64,000 bases of DNA. Origin: CAZUNO01 sp964621445 [NCBI: Candidatus Hadarchaeota archaeon] (GTDB taxonomy: Archaea > CAYQAE01 > CAYVLA01). The stretch covers positions 16,257-80,256 of the forward strand of contig CAZUNO010000013.1 of NCBI GenBank assembly GCA_964621445.1, read 5' to 3'. The notes under the pieces are model-generated. The model was not told the DNA's origin. It was given only the letters and a program-made list of their open reading frames with translations, and did not search any database. Below are positions 1 to 8,880 of the stretch, one piece after another (positions within the stretch are counted from its first letter, which is position 1; each line of letters starts with the position of its first letter). The position numbers and the translations under genes are program-made.

Positions 1-654
1 CTGGCGGATGAGCCCACCCAGGATAACCTGGAGAGCTATCGATATCTGGCCCGGACTTTTCACAAATATGCTCCGGATATCAAGAGGATTGACGCCATTC
101 AGACCACCGATCTCATTGGTGACCTCGAAGTCTGGGTACCAGAACTTGACCATTTCCACGAAAATATGGATTTCTATATGGATCGCATGAAGCGAGGAGA
201 AAAGGTCTGGTTCTATACCTGCCTGAATCCAAAGGGACGATACCCGAACAGGTTTATTGACCTTCCGCTACTAAAGGTGAGAATTCTTCACTGGATCAAT
301 TTCAGATACCATCTACCCGGCTACCTCCACTGGGGGTATAACTACTGGACGGATGATCCATACAGGGATACCCAACCGGATTGGAGTAACGGTCAGCCAC
401 TCCCGGCGGGTGATATGTGCATAGTATACCCTGGAAAGGACGGGCCCCTAGAATCCTTGCGGTACGAGGCCATGAGGGACGGCATCCAGGATTACGAGCT
501 TTTAAACCTCCTTTCCAAACACGATACCAAGAAGGCCACCCAACTCTGTCAGAAGATTGTCCTAAATCCAACGGATTATGTAAGAGATGCCAGCAAATTT
601 CGGCGGATAAGGTCGGAGCTCCTGCGGTGCCTTGACAAAGCTATGGAAATCTAG
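1..654 (+). CDS. GH123/DUF4091-like glycosidase, C-terminal part
   Basis: The frame is open from the first base, so the N-terminus lies outside the window; about 217 residues are visible. The fragment opens with L-A-D-E-P, the acidic DEP box of the DUF4091/GH123-like catalytic domain. It ends with the family's usual stretch RYEAMRDGIQDYELLNLL followed by a charged helical tail. Aromatic-rich stretches such as LHWGYNYW fit a sugar-binding TIM barrel. It probably hydrolyses an N-acetylhexosaminide or related glycan, but the substrate cannot be read from a fragment. It converges on the radical-SAM gene 17 bases downstream. The family call is good; the specificity is unknown. Confidence 0.72.
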   Translation: MADEPTQDNLESYRYLARTFHKYAPDIKRIDAIQTTDLIGDLEVWVPELDHFHENMDFYMDRMKRGEKVWFYTCLNPKGRYPNRFIDLPLLKVRILHWINFRYHLPGYLHWGYNYWTDDPYRDTQPDWSNGQPLPAGDMCIVYPGKDGPLESLRYEAMRDGIQDYELLNLLSKHDTKKATQLCQKIVLNPTDYVRDASKFRRIRSELLRCLDKAMEI

Positions 655-671
655 GTTTCAGGTCAAGAAGA

Positions 672-1757
672 TCATATTGATCTTTCCAGTTCCTCAAAGC
701 CCTCCTCGCTGTACTCGAAAAAGCGCCGATACGAGGGACAGAAATAGCTCCGGTCCGGATATCTCCAGCCCCTCCGATGATACTGGCACCCGCCATAACA
801 TAGGTCAACCCAGTCACAGTCGAGGCATTCCGCAGGTAACCTGGATTTATTTCTTTGAAAATTCCTTAGTTCCGTGCTCTCAACTATAGTGGATAGATCC
901 TCCTCCATGATATTTCCCAGGTATGTTTCTTCCTCAACGAAGAAATCGCACGGATATACATTACCGTTGTGTTCAATAACCACGTAGTGGGCACAAATTG
1001 GCCCGAAGGTGCATAACCCGGCCTCTCCTCCCACCTCAACCGAAAGGATCGAATTGAACATCCGGATATAGATGTCCGGAAAATCCCTCTTCCACAGGTC
1101 GAAAACTCGGCAGAGAAACTCGCCAAATCGTTCTTGGTCGACGTTAAAATCCTCCTGCTTTCCGGTTTCCGGATTCAATTCGTAGCAGGGAACGAACTGT
1201 AAATGGTGCAGGCCGTTATCGACCAGGAAATTGTATATCTCCTCCGGGTAGTCAACGTTAACATCATTAATGACCGTGAGGATGTTGAAATCCACATCGG
1301 AGTCCTTGAGAAGGTTTATTGACTCCATCACTTCCCCAAATGTTGGCCTGCCATCAGGCCTCTTTCTATAATGGTTGTGGAGCCTCCTGGGCCCGTCAAG
1401 GCTCACCCCTACCAGGAATTTGTATTCCTCGAAGAAATCTATCCAGTCCTCGTCGAGTAGAGTTCCATTGGTCATGAAGGCATTGGATACCACGTGGCCC
1501 CTGCCGTACTTCTCCTGTAGCTTCACCGCTCGCCGGAAGAAATCAAGTCCAGCCAGCAGAGGTTCGCCCCCCTGCCAACTGAAGGAGGCACTTCCCGCAC
1601 ACATATCCATGAACTGGGATATCATTGCCTCCAATACCTCCTCTGACATGAGCTTAGCATGGGGAAAGAGGTCGGATTTCATCCTATAGAAGCAGTAATC
1701 ACAGGCCAGATTACATCGCGCATTTACTGGCTTTACCAGAAGGCTCCGCGGAAGCAT
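672..1757 (-). CDS. Radical SAM anaerobic sulfatase-maturating enzyme (SPASM domain)
   Basis: This 361-residue protein has the radical SAM cluster motif C15-x3-C19-x2-C22 and a GGEP motif near residue 64. It also has a SPASM-type C-terminus with many cysteines (GLCTFGPIC, YPCDFF, CLDCDWVDLCYGGC, FCPSYR) for two auxiliary 4Fe-4S clusters. This layout is that of anaerobic sulfatase-maturating enzymes, which oxidise an active-site Cys or Ser of a sulfatase to formylglycine without oxygen. A matching Cys-type sulfatase lies at 54804-56240. The start is ATG at 1757, 60 bases from the divergent glycosidase gene, so the two may share a control region. A peptide-modifying SPASM enzyme with another target is the alternative. 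Confidence 0.8.
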   Translation of the reverse strand: MLPRSLLVKPVNARCNLACDYCFYRMKSDLFPHAKLMSEEVLEAMISQFMDMCAGSASFSWQGGEPLLAGLDFFRRAVKLQEKYGRGHVVSNAFMTNGTLLDEDWIDFFEEYKFLVGVSLDGPRRLHNHYRKRPDGRPTFGEVMESINLLKDSDVDFNILTVINDVNVDYPEEIYNFLVDNGLHHLQFVPCYELNPETGKQEDFNVDQERFGEFLCRVFDLWKRDFPDIYIRMFNSILSVEVGGEAGLCTFGPICAHYVVIEHNGNVYPCDFFVEEETYLGNIMEEDLSTIVESTELRNFQRNKSRLPAECLDCDWVDLCYGGCQYHRRGWRYPDRSYFCPSYRRFFEYSEEGFEELERSI

Positions 1758-1817
1758 CGTATAGGCCTATATCCTTAACCTAAATCTATTACCCAAAAAG
1801 AGATATGGGAAGTATCG

Positions 1818-4800
1818 ATGAGAAACGGAAGATCTAAGTGGATGAAACGGGAATCGGGAATCATGGAGCAGCCCCGCCGCGGCATAAAAATCCCGGGCCA
1901 TGTGATTAGTTCACTAATGCTGGTCATTATATGGCTATGGGCAACCCAGTGTATCTCGGCCTATGAGGGCCACCTTCCACTCAACGGTGCATTCGAACGC
2001 CAGACACCATCAGGTACCCCATTGAACTGGTCCCTAAACACAATTCCAACCGGCGATGACTCGCGGACACTGGCAAAACTCTCTACGGTATCCTACAAAG
2101 GTGAAATGTCCCTGAAAATTACCAGTACGGGGAACGGTACATCTATGGCCATTCACGAGAGCGAGATTGGTTTCCCGGTGCTTAGAATGCTTCACCTGGG
2201 AACGGCCGAGTATCACTATAAGGTCCTTTCCTCGGAATTGGCAGGGAAAAATCTGGAGTTTAGGCTGGAATTACTTGATGGAGAGGGAAATCTGGTCCAC
2301 CAGGTGATACACTCCCCTCCAGCTGAACATGTGGGAGATGGCCAGTGGCACAGGGATACCTTTAACGTTGATATCCTGCAATCTCGCAGAGCAAAGTTCA
2401 TAAGAATCTCATTCTCGGTGAACGGGGAAGGAGAAATTGGGCCCGGTTCATGGCTCATCGATGAGGTGCAGGTGTATGACCGTCCAGCATCCATTCTAAT
2501 GGAAAAGGCCACCCTCCAGAAGGGGGTTTTCAGTCCAAGTCAGACCATCCGGGTCCAGCTCGTGGTTGAAAATCAAGGGGGCGCATTCTACTATGACCTA
2601 CACTCTAAAATGGAAGTACCAGAGGACCTTACCGTGTTGGGCAGCCCGGAGAAATCCATTAACGTTGTAGAGCCGGGGGTTGACTATACGATAAACTGGT
2701 CACTATCGGCCAGCCAAGAGGGAATATACCAGGTCGAAATCAATTCCTGGAGTCCACTAAACGAAAGCCTCCACGACCCCATGATTCTTGTCATATCCTC
2801 TGCCGATTTCTCCCATCCGGTTACCCGGCCCCCGGAGGCCAGGTGCACTATCTCCGAGTCGGAGATAGCCCTGGAAAATGAACATCTACGCATCGTTTTC
2901 CCCAGAACAGAGGGTGGCATGCCTCTTTTCGCAATCCAGAGTTGGAATGGCTCCTGGTTCACCATGGGAGTCGCTACCCCAATTGGACATGCCTTGAACC
3001 TACCTTCGGCAGGGCTTAGGGAACTGATTCTCCTCACACCAAGCCAATTCAAATCGGGAAATGAAACGGATGGTACCTGGTTAACTCTCAGCGGCAGCAC
3101 AAAGGACTCTGAAGGCGTCAACTGGGACTTCGATTATTATTTCCATCTTAATTCTTCCGGAACCCAGGTAGAAATGGAACTCCGAGTGGTTCCAAGTTCC
3201 AACAGAACGCTTCTCCGTCTTTCAGGTCCTCGTTTACTTGCAGGAGAAACCAGTTTTGGGGGACGAAGGAACCAAGGCCTTTTCCCGGGTATAGAATACC
3301 TTTTACCCAATGAGAGGTCCTCAGGGACCGATTTCGTCGACCCGCCGGATAATATGAGAATAGTTCCCCACCCGCTCAAGATCACGGCGCCGCTAATGGT
3401 AATTGAAAATGAGGGAAATGCGGTCGGCATGTTCTGGGATCCGCTCCAGGCCTGGGATGGCGAGAATTCATTGCCCTGTGCCAAGTACATCTCACCCAAT
3501 TGGGTAAACAAGCAGGATAACCACCTGATGTCCATCTTCGCGCCCTCCATCCCGCGATGGGTCAACGAGAATGAGGATCAGGCCGAGAATCCATATGATT
3601 TCGATGATCCAATAATACTCGAGATGAGCATATTTGCTCGATCAAATACCAGCGTGATTGATACCTACCAGTGGTGGCTAGAGCAACATGGAACCCCCGA
3701 ACCCCCCCAGAAGCCCAGAAGCTGGCAGGAGACCTTTGATCTCTGCACCACGTGCTACAATGATATATGCTGGGTTAGCGAGGACAAGGCCTGGAAACAT
3801 ACCCACCTCGACGACCCGAAATGGATATTCTGGGACCCCATGGTAGCAAATGCACTTTGGCATCATTCTGCCTATACGGATAACGCTACACTGAGATCTC
3901 AAATAAGGGATCAGGTTAACGAGGCGCTGGAGGCCAGGAAATGGAGGAACTCGGACGAGGACCTTGCCCTGCACATAGGTGGTTTGGAACGAGCCCTCAA
4001 CTCAAAATACGGATGGGTGGCCTCACTTGCGGACTCCCAGAACCCGGATGGTTCCTGGCCATACACCGGCAAGGGGTCCCTGGGTGAGACGGGGGATACC
4101 TCCTCCGGCTGGGTGGCCAGCAAGGCGAGATCGTTGCTCAAGTTTGGAAGGATAACCGGGGATCAGGAGGCCATAAGGACAGGATTTAAGGCCCTTGATT
4201 ACCTGGATTCCGAACTTAGGCCCGAGGGAGCACAGACCTGGGAACTCCAGCTCCACGTCCCGGATATCCTGGCTTCTTCTTACATATTGGAGTGCTACCT
4301 AGAGGCCTACGAGATATCCGGAAAGCCAAAATACCTTGAAAAGGCAAGGTACTGGGCTCTCACCGGCTTGCCCTTCGTATACATGTGGAACCCTACCGAA
4401 AGGCCCATAATGAGATATGGGTCCATACCCGTCTTCGGTGCAACCGCATATACCCATCCATGGTTCGGCATTATAGTACAGTGGAATGGCCTGGACTACG
4501 CGTATAACCTCTACAGGCTCTCCCAGTACGACGATTCGCTCCCCTGGCATAGGATAGCCGAGGGTATTACCGTGTGCGGAATGCAGATGCAGAGGTACCC
4601 CGGCGGGCCCCACGATGAGATGTTGGGGATGTATCCCGACGCTTTCAGCGCCGTTCTGGGCACGGATCCCTATTACTTCGATATTAACCCTAGATTCATA
4701 TCCCTCTGCGCATTTGCGCTAAGCGGCAGGGATGAGACCACGCGGACCAGGATAATCGAGGTTGATGGACGAACTGTGCACTTCAACACCGTCGGTAACC

Positions 4801-5546
4801 TGACCCAGGTTGGCCAGGAGGAGAACGGCTTTCACTTCAAGGTCCAATACCCCCAGGGGGATGTCTCCTATTCTCTGGTCAGTTGCATCTCCAAACCCTC
4901 CAAGGTTACCCTAAACCACCAGACGCTGCCCCCGGCAACCGAGCTTTCAAAGGTAGAGCAGGGGTGGAGATACCTCCCGGAGGGGGTACTTCTACTGAAG
5001 ATAAACCACACCCGAGAGGACCTAATAGATATCCAGGGGTCCAGGGCCATCACCCACCTGCGCTTCTCATCAAACTCCACCTGGGAATTCCCGGCATCCA
5101 ATCAGGGATGGGGAGAGCCTAACATGCTCGAGCCCTTGTCCGTCTCGGAGGGTAAAATCCAGGCGAGATCCACGGGGAATGACCCCTTCATCCTGGGACC
5201 ATCAATTAGGCTGAGGGCCAGCCATGATTGTACCGCACGTATAAACATGAGCATATCTAGGGGAGAGCGAGCCCAGCTGTTCTGGACAAGAAGCGATTCC
5301 AAAATGTACTCGGAATCCAAAAGCATATCATTTGACATTGTGGCCGATGGTAATTTCCATGAGTATATCCTGGATCTTGGAGAAAACCAGGAATGGAGCG
5401 GGGTCATAAGGGGCTTGAGGCTCGACCCCACGGACTCAACCGGCGCCGAAATATCGATAGATTCCATTAGAATACCCGAGCCCTGCCTGATTCCAGCCAT
5501 CCTGACCCTTCTTTCACTCTTGATCAGAGGTTGTTACCGTGGCTGA
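1818..5546 (+). CDS. Large surface-anchored multidomain glycosidase-like protein
   Basis: This 1242-residue protein has an N-terminal hydrophobic segment (about residues 27-46) and a second at the extreme C-terminus (about 1222-1237), so I infer export and membrane anchoring. Residues about 50-220 look like a beta-sandwich carbohydrate-binding domain. Residues about 225-330 resemble a CARDB-type Ig fold. The central region resembles an alpha/alpha-toroid glycosidase, with repeated helical pairs and stretches such as SQNPDGSWPYTGKG. The last 150 residues form another lectin-like sandwich (WSGVIRGLRLDP). I cannot name a GH family. Its stop overlaps the GTG start of the GH9 gene by 8 bases, so the two are translationally coupled. 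ATGs at 1842 and 1866 are alternative starts. Confidence 0.7.
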   Translation: MRNGRSKWMKRESGIMEQPRRGIKIPGHVISSLMLVIIWLWATQCISAYEGHLPLNGAFERQTPSGTPLNWSLNTIPTGDDSRTLAKLSTVSYKGEMSLKITSTGNGTSMAIHESEIGFPVLRMLHLGTAEYHYKVLSSELAGKNLEFRLELLDGEGNLVHQVIHSPPAEHVGDGQWHRDTFNVDILQSRRAKFIRISFSVNGEGEIGPGSWLIDEVQVYDRPASILMEKATLQKGVFSPSQTIRVQLVVENQGGAFYYDLHSKMEVPEDLTVLGSPEKSINVVEPGVDYTINWSLSASQEGIYQVEINSWSPLNESLHDPMILVISSADFSHPVTRPPEARCTISESEIALENEHLRIVFPRTEGGMPLFAIQSWNGSWFTMGVATPIGHALNLPSAGLRELILLTPSQFKSGNETDGTWLTLSGSTKDSEGVNWDFDYYFHLNSSGTQVEMELRVVPSSNRTLLRLSGPRLLAGETSFGGRRNQGLFPGIEYLLPNERSSGTDFVDPPDNMRIVPHPLKITAPLMVIENEGNAVGMFWDPLQAWDGENSLPCAKYISPNWVNKQDNHLMSIFAPSIPRWVNENEDQAENPYDFDDPIILEMSIFARSNTSVIDTYQWWLEQHGTPEPPQKPRSWQETFDLCTTCYNDICWVSEDKAWKHTHLDDPKWIFWDPMVANALWHHSAYTDNATLRSQIRDQVNEALEARKWRNSDEDLALHIGGLERALNSKYGWVASLADSQNPDGSWPYTGKGSLGETGDTSSGWVASKARSLLKFGRITGDQEAIRTGFKALDYLDSELRPEGAQTWELQLHVPDILASSYILECYLEAYEISGKPKYLEKARYWALTGLPFVYMWNPTERPIMRYGSIPVFGATAYTHPWFGIIVQWNGLDYAYNLYRLSQYDDSLPWHRIAEGITVCGMQMQRYPGGPHDEMLGMYPDAFSAVLGTDPYYFDINPRFISLCAFALSGRDETTRTRIIEVDGRTVHFNTVGNLTQVGQEENGFHFKVQYPQGDVSYSLVSCISKPSKVTLNHQTLPPATELSKVEQGWRYLPEGVLLLKINHTREDLIDIQGSRAITHLRFSSNSTWEFPASNQGWGEPNMLEPLSVSEGKIQARSTGNDPFILGPSIRLRASHDCTARINMSISRGERAQLFWTRSDSKMYSESKSISFDIVADGNFHEYILDLGENQEWSGVIRGLRLDPTDSTGAEISIDSIRIPEPCLIPAILTLLSLLIRGCYRG

Positions 5547-7140
5547 AAACCCCCGCATTCTGGTTAATCAGGTCGGATATGACCTCGGTAAGGAGAAGAG
5601 CTTCCTGGTACAGCTCGAGAAGAGAGGACAGGAAACCGAGTTCCAGGTAATCGACCTGGGCGGTGAATTATACCTTACCGGAACTGCCCGCGATGTGGGG
5701 GAAGTAGACAAGTGGGGGCAGTGGTATCTGAGAGGGGACTTCACTCCGCTTCAGAGGGAGGGAAAATTCATGGTCACCATGGAGATAGAAGGTCAGACCC
5801 TGAATTCATTTCCCTTTCAAATATCGGAGGATCTTCTCCTTAACGAAACAGGTAGGCCGGCCTCGGACTTTTTCCGCTACCAGAGATGCGGGTGCCGGGT
5901 TGAAGGGTGGCACGGTTCGTGCCACCTGGATGATGGAAAAATGGGGAACGGATCCCATATCGATGTTTCGGGGGGCTGGCACGATGCCGGTGATTATAAC
6001 AAATACAACGGTTTTACACCTCTATCGGTTCTGGCCCTGACCTGGAGCTACCAGATGAAGCCGGGGTATTTCGGGAAATGGAGAGCCAATGAGGGCATTC
6101 CCACTATCATAGAAGAGGCATTATGGGGTGCCCAATGGCTGATGAAGATGCAACCCGAACCCGGTAAGCTTATGGATAGGGTTTTCTCCGGGTATTCCTT
6201 CTGGGGTAGACCGGAGAACGAGACCGATAATATCTGTGAAAATGAGGACGATAGACCTATAGAGGGCGAGGCAGGGGCATGTCCAGTTGCCCTGGCGGCT
6301 GCATCACTTTCCAAACTTTCTTCCTGGAGGCCGGATGATGGCTATCTCCAGGCGGCAAGGAATCTGTGGATGAGAAATAGGGAAAGGGAGAGGTTCCTGC
6401 AATCCGAAGCGGCCATGATCATCTGCGATCTGGCCCTAAAAGCCTCGGGGAGCGGAGATGTCTATATGGAGGATATGGAAAAAAGAATAGCCTTCATATT
6501 GGATTCACAGCAAAGCGAAGGATGGTTTTCAACCGGGCAGGGAGAACCCTTCAACTCCATAACCCAGATGGGACTTCCGGCAGCTGCCTTAGCCCAGTCG
6601 GCCCTGGAAACCGAAATAATGAAAGCGGATATCGAGAAGGGATTATCAAGATACTGGAATTTCTCCTTGAAGATGGCAAGTAACCCCTTTCGGATATCGA
6701 CCCTCTACCATGGTGATGGCTCAACCTCATTCTTCCACAGGTATCCTGATCAGGAAAGCTGGTATGTGGGCCAGAACAGCCAGTATCTATCCCAGGCCTG
6801 GGCCGCGCTATTGGCCCATAGATTAACTGGTAACTCCAGATACAGGCGTTACGCTCTATCCCAGATTAACTGGGTCCTGGGCATGAATCCCTTTGGCCTG
6901 TGCATGATGGAAGGTGAAGGCCGGGCCAACCCGGGGGTATACCACCACCGTTACGACACCATACCAGGAAGAAACAGGGGCGCGGTTCCCGGATGTATAC
7001 CTAATGGTATAGTCCGGTTATCTCCTGAAGAGGATATACCCCGGTTCGATCTCGGGGTTTCCGGGAGGGAGGATTACCACAGCAATGAGCCCTGGCTTCC
7101 CCATAACGCCTTCTACCTCCTGGCGGTATCCCATCTATAA
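5539..7140 (+). CDS. Glycoside hydrolase family 9 protein (cellulase/exo-glucosaminidase type)
   Basis: The N-terminal Ig-like domain begins ILVNQVGYD, as in CelD-type GH9 enzymes. The catalytic toroid follows, with the signature GGWHDAGDYNKY (nucleophile-activating pair D149 and D152) and the general acid E517 in SNEPWLPHN near the C-terminus. The NPFG and YHHRYD stretches of the family are also present. The start is GTG inside the end of the preceding gene. No signal peptide is seen, so the enzyme probably works in the cytosol on imported oligosaccharides, perhaps as an exo-acting beta-glucosidase or glucosaminidase. Its 3' end overlaps the convergent oxidoreductase by 6 bases. Confidence 0.85.
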   Translation: MAENPRILVNQVGYDLGKEKSFLVQLEKRGQETEFQVIDLGGELYLTGTARDVGEVDKWGQWYLRGDFTPLQREGKFMVTMEIEGQTLNSFPFQISEDLLLNETGRPASDFFRYQRCGCRVEGWHGSCHLDDGKMGNGSHIDVSGGWHDAGDYNKYNGFTPLSVLALTWSYQMKPGYFGKWRANEGIPTIIEEALWGAQWLMKMQPEPGKLMDRVFSGYSFWGRPENETDNICENEDDRPIEGEAGACPVALAAASLSKLSSWRPDDGYLQAARNLWMRNRERERFLQSEAAMIICDLALKASGSGDVYMEDMEKRIAFILDSQQSEGWFSTGQGEPFNSITQMGLPAAALAQSALETEIMKADIEKGLSRYWNFSLKMASNPFRISTLYHGDGSTSFFHRYPDQESWYVGQNSQYLSQAWAALLAHRLTGNSRYRRYALSQINWVLGMNPFGLCMMEGEGRANPGVYHHRYDTIPGRNRGAVPGCIPNGIVRLSPEEDIPRFDLGVSGREDYHSNEPWLPHNAFYLLAVSHL

Positions 7141-8148
7141 GGGCAGGTCGATCCTACATCCTTCCTGGCTCGCTCTTATCGCGCCCAGACTCAGCTCGAC
7201 GGACCGCAGACCTTCATTGACATCGACGGCCGTTGGCTGCCCGATCTCCACGGCTGATAGAAATGCCCTTTCCTCAGCCACGTAGGGATTATTCTTTCCC
7301 TCGAATTCTGCCTTATGATCCTTCCACTCGATGATTACTTTGCTTGAATCATCGATATAATGCATGTCCCTGGACACCACCTCCAACCCCGCCCGAAAGG
7401 AAACGGAGGCATTGGTGGACGTAACCACTCCAAGCGCCCCGCTCTTGAACCTCATAAGGACGGCTGACACGTCCTCGATATCATATCCCTCGATATCGGT
7501 GTTTATCTCCGTGGCCAGCAGAGCCTGTAGGGACTCGACATCTCCTCCCAGCCATCTTGCCTGATCGAAGATGTGGGTGGTCTGTTCAGTGATCTGGCCT
7601 CCGCTCTTGTCCCTCTGGATCCACCAGGGTACGTGGTAAATTCCACCCCACCACCTGCCCTGGACCAGGGCGATGGGCCCTCCTTTCTGGAGGAGTAGGT
7701 CCCTAGCCTCGACCTTTCCATCATCAAATCGCCAGTGATAACCCATTTGATTGATTATTCCGGTCTTTTGGCAGATATCAACAATTTCCTTGGCCCTTTC
7801 GATTTTTGAATCCAGGGGTTTCTCCACAAATACCGGTAAGCCCCTCTCCGCCGCGGCCCTAATGGGCTCCAAATGAACGAAGGGAGGCGTGCAGATAAAG
7901 ACCGCCTCCAGGTCCTCATTATCCATCATCTCCTCGTAATCTGTATAACGATTGGGGATGTCAAACTTGTCCTGGATGCCCGATGCCTTTTCATCATCCA
8001 AGTCGGATATGGCAACCAGCTCGGCACCATCCATTTCCCGCAAGTTCCTGACGTGACTACTACCAATTCCTCCCACGCCTATAACGGCAACTCTCAAATA
8101 ATCACTTATTAAGGTCGATGGGGTGCCATTTGAAAAATGCTCCATCAC
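7135..8148 (-). CDS. Gfo/Idh/MocA family oxidoreductase
   Basis: This 337-residue NAD(P)-dependent sugar dehydrogenase-type protein has an N-terminal Rossmann fold (VAVIGVGGIGSSHVRN), the catalytic EKP motif (VEKPL) and the C-terminal His/Asp helix motif (TTHIFDQARWL). The start is GTG at 8148, overlapping the stop of the upstream small membrane gene as GTGA; ATG at 8145 is next to it. The family oxidises or reduces sugars, inositols or sugar acids, and the substrate is not readable. It is one of five paralogs in this window and lies convergent to GH9, which suggests a role in sugar catabolism. Confidence 0.88.
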   Translation of the reverse strand: MMEHFSNGTPSTLISDYLRVAVIGVGGIGSSHVRNLREMDGAELVAISDLDDEKASGIQDKFDIPNRYTDYEEMMDNEDLEAVFICTPPFVHLEPIRAAAERGLPVFVEKPLDSKIERAKEIVDICQKTGIINQMGYHWRFDDGKVEARDLLLQKGGPIALVQGRWWGGIYHVPWWIQRDKSGGQITEQTTHIFDQARWLGGDVESLQALLATEINTDIEGYDIEDVSAVLMRFKSGALGVVTSTNASVSFRAGLEVVSRDMHYIDDSSKVIIEWKDHKAEFEGKNNPYVAEERAFLSAVEIGQPTAVDVNEGLRSVELSLGAIRASQEGCRIDLPL

Positions 8149-8447
8149 CTGCGAAGGTATCTAACCGAGGAGACAGTTCCCCAGGAAAGCAATAATACCC
8201 CAGGAATAACCGCCGCAATCCACAGGTAGAAGTTTTCCCAGGTCTGGTCCATCTCCCTTTCTAGCTGTTCCCTGAAGGCCGGGGGCCAGCGGGGATCGAT
8301 GGTTTGATTCATCCTCATCACGTTCCTGGTAGCGGTAACCGCCTGGGGAACCACCATTGCCAGGTATATGACTCCCAGCGCCATGGCAATCATGCCTTTC
8401 AAAAGAGGACGACGGGAGCGGGCAAGAATGAATTTCAGTTTACTCAC
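8145..8447 (-). CDS. Small two-helix membrane protein
   Basis: This 100-residue protein has two hydrophobic segments (about 17-37 and 73-93) flanking a charged loop (QTIDPRWPPAFREQLEREMD). I do not recognise the family. It starts with GTG at 8447, and its stop overlaps the start of the downstream oxidoreductase by 4 bases, so the two form an operon. The other divergent small membrane gene starts only about 18 bases away. Confidence 0.55.
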   Translation of the reverse strand: MSKLKFILARSRRPLLKGMIAMALGVIYLAMVVPQAVTATRNVMRMNQTIDPRWPPAFREQLEREMDQTWENFYLWIAAVIPGVLLLSWGTVSSVRYLRR

Positions 8448-8465
8448 TATGATTGGGGCAAACGC

Positions 8466-8819
8466 ATGCTCTCAAATATCTTTTACCCCACATCCGGTAA
8501 TCAAGGGGGTTCATTTTTCAGCCAGGAGAGCAAGGAGAAAGAGATCAAATTGGGAGATGAGGAGGAAGGCGGCGAAGCCAAGACCAGCGAGGGAAACCAG
8601 CTACCTCCGATAGATCTGGAAGATGCTGGTGTAGAGGAATATGATGCCGATGAGAGCACGGCCTACCTCGCCTACCTCCTGCGCGAGGCGGAAATCACCA
8701 GCAGGAGACTCGAGAGCATCAGCCGACAGGTAAGAATCATGATTGCCCTGCTGGCCCTAAATATCATAGTGCTCATAATATACTGGCTTGATATCACCGG
8801 GGCAATCAACTTTATTTAG
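8466..8819 (+). CDS. Acidic tail-anchored small protein
   Basis: An open frame reaches back to 8304, but that part overlaps the divergent gene. ATG at 8466 gives about 117 residues. The product has an acidic, low-complexity N-terminal half (GDEEEGGEAKTSEG), a helical region with many charged residues (STAYLAYLLREAEITSRRLE) and one C-terminal hydrophobic helix (MIALLALNIIVLIIYWL). This would give a tail-anchored or single-span protein. No family is recognised, and the start is uncertain because no ribosome binding site stands out. Confidence 0.5.
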   Translation: MLSNIFYPTSGNQGGSFFSQESKEKEIKLGDEEEGGEAKTSEGNQLPPIDLEDAGVEEYDADESTAYLAYLLREAEITSRRLESISRQVRIMIALLALNIIVLIIYWLDITGAINFI

Positions 8820-8880
8820 GCAAGTCGTCGGAGGAACGATACATTCAAAACCGACCCCTTAGAGGGCAGAGAAAATTTGG

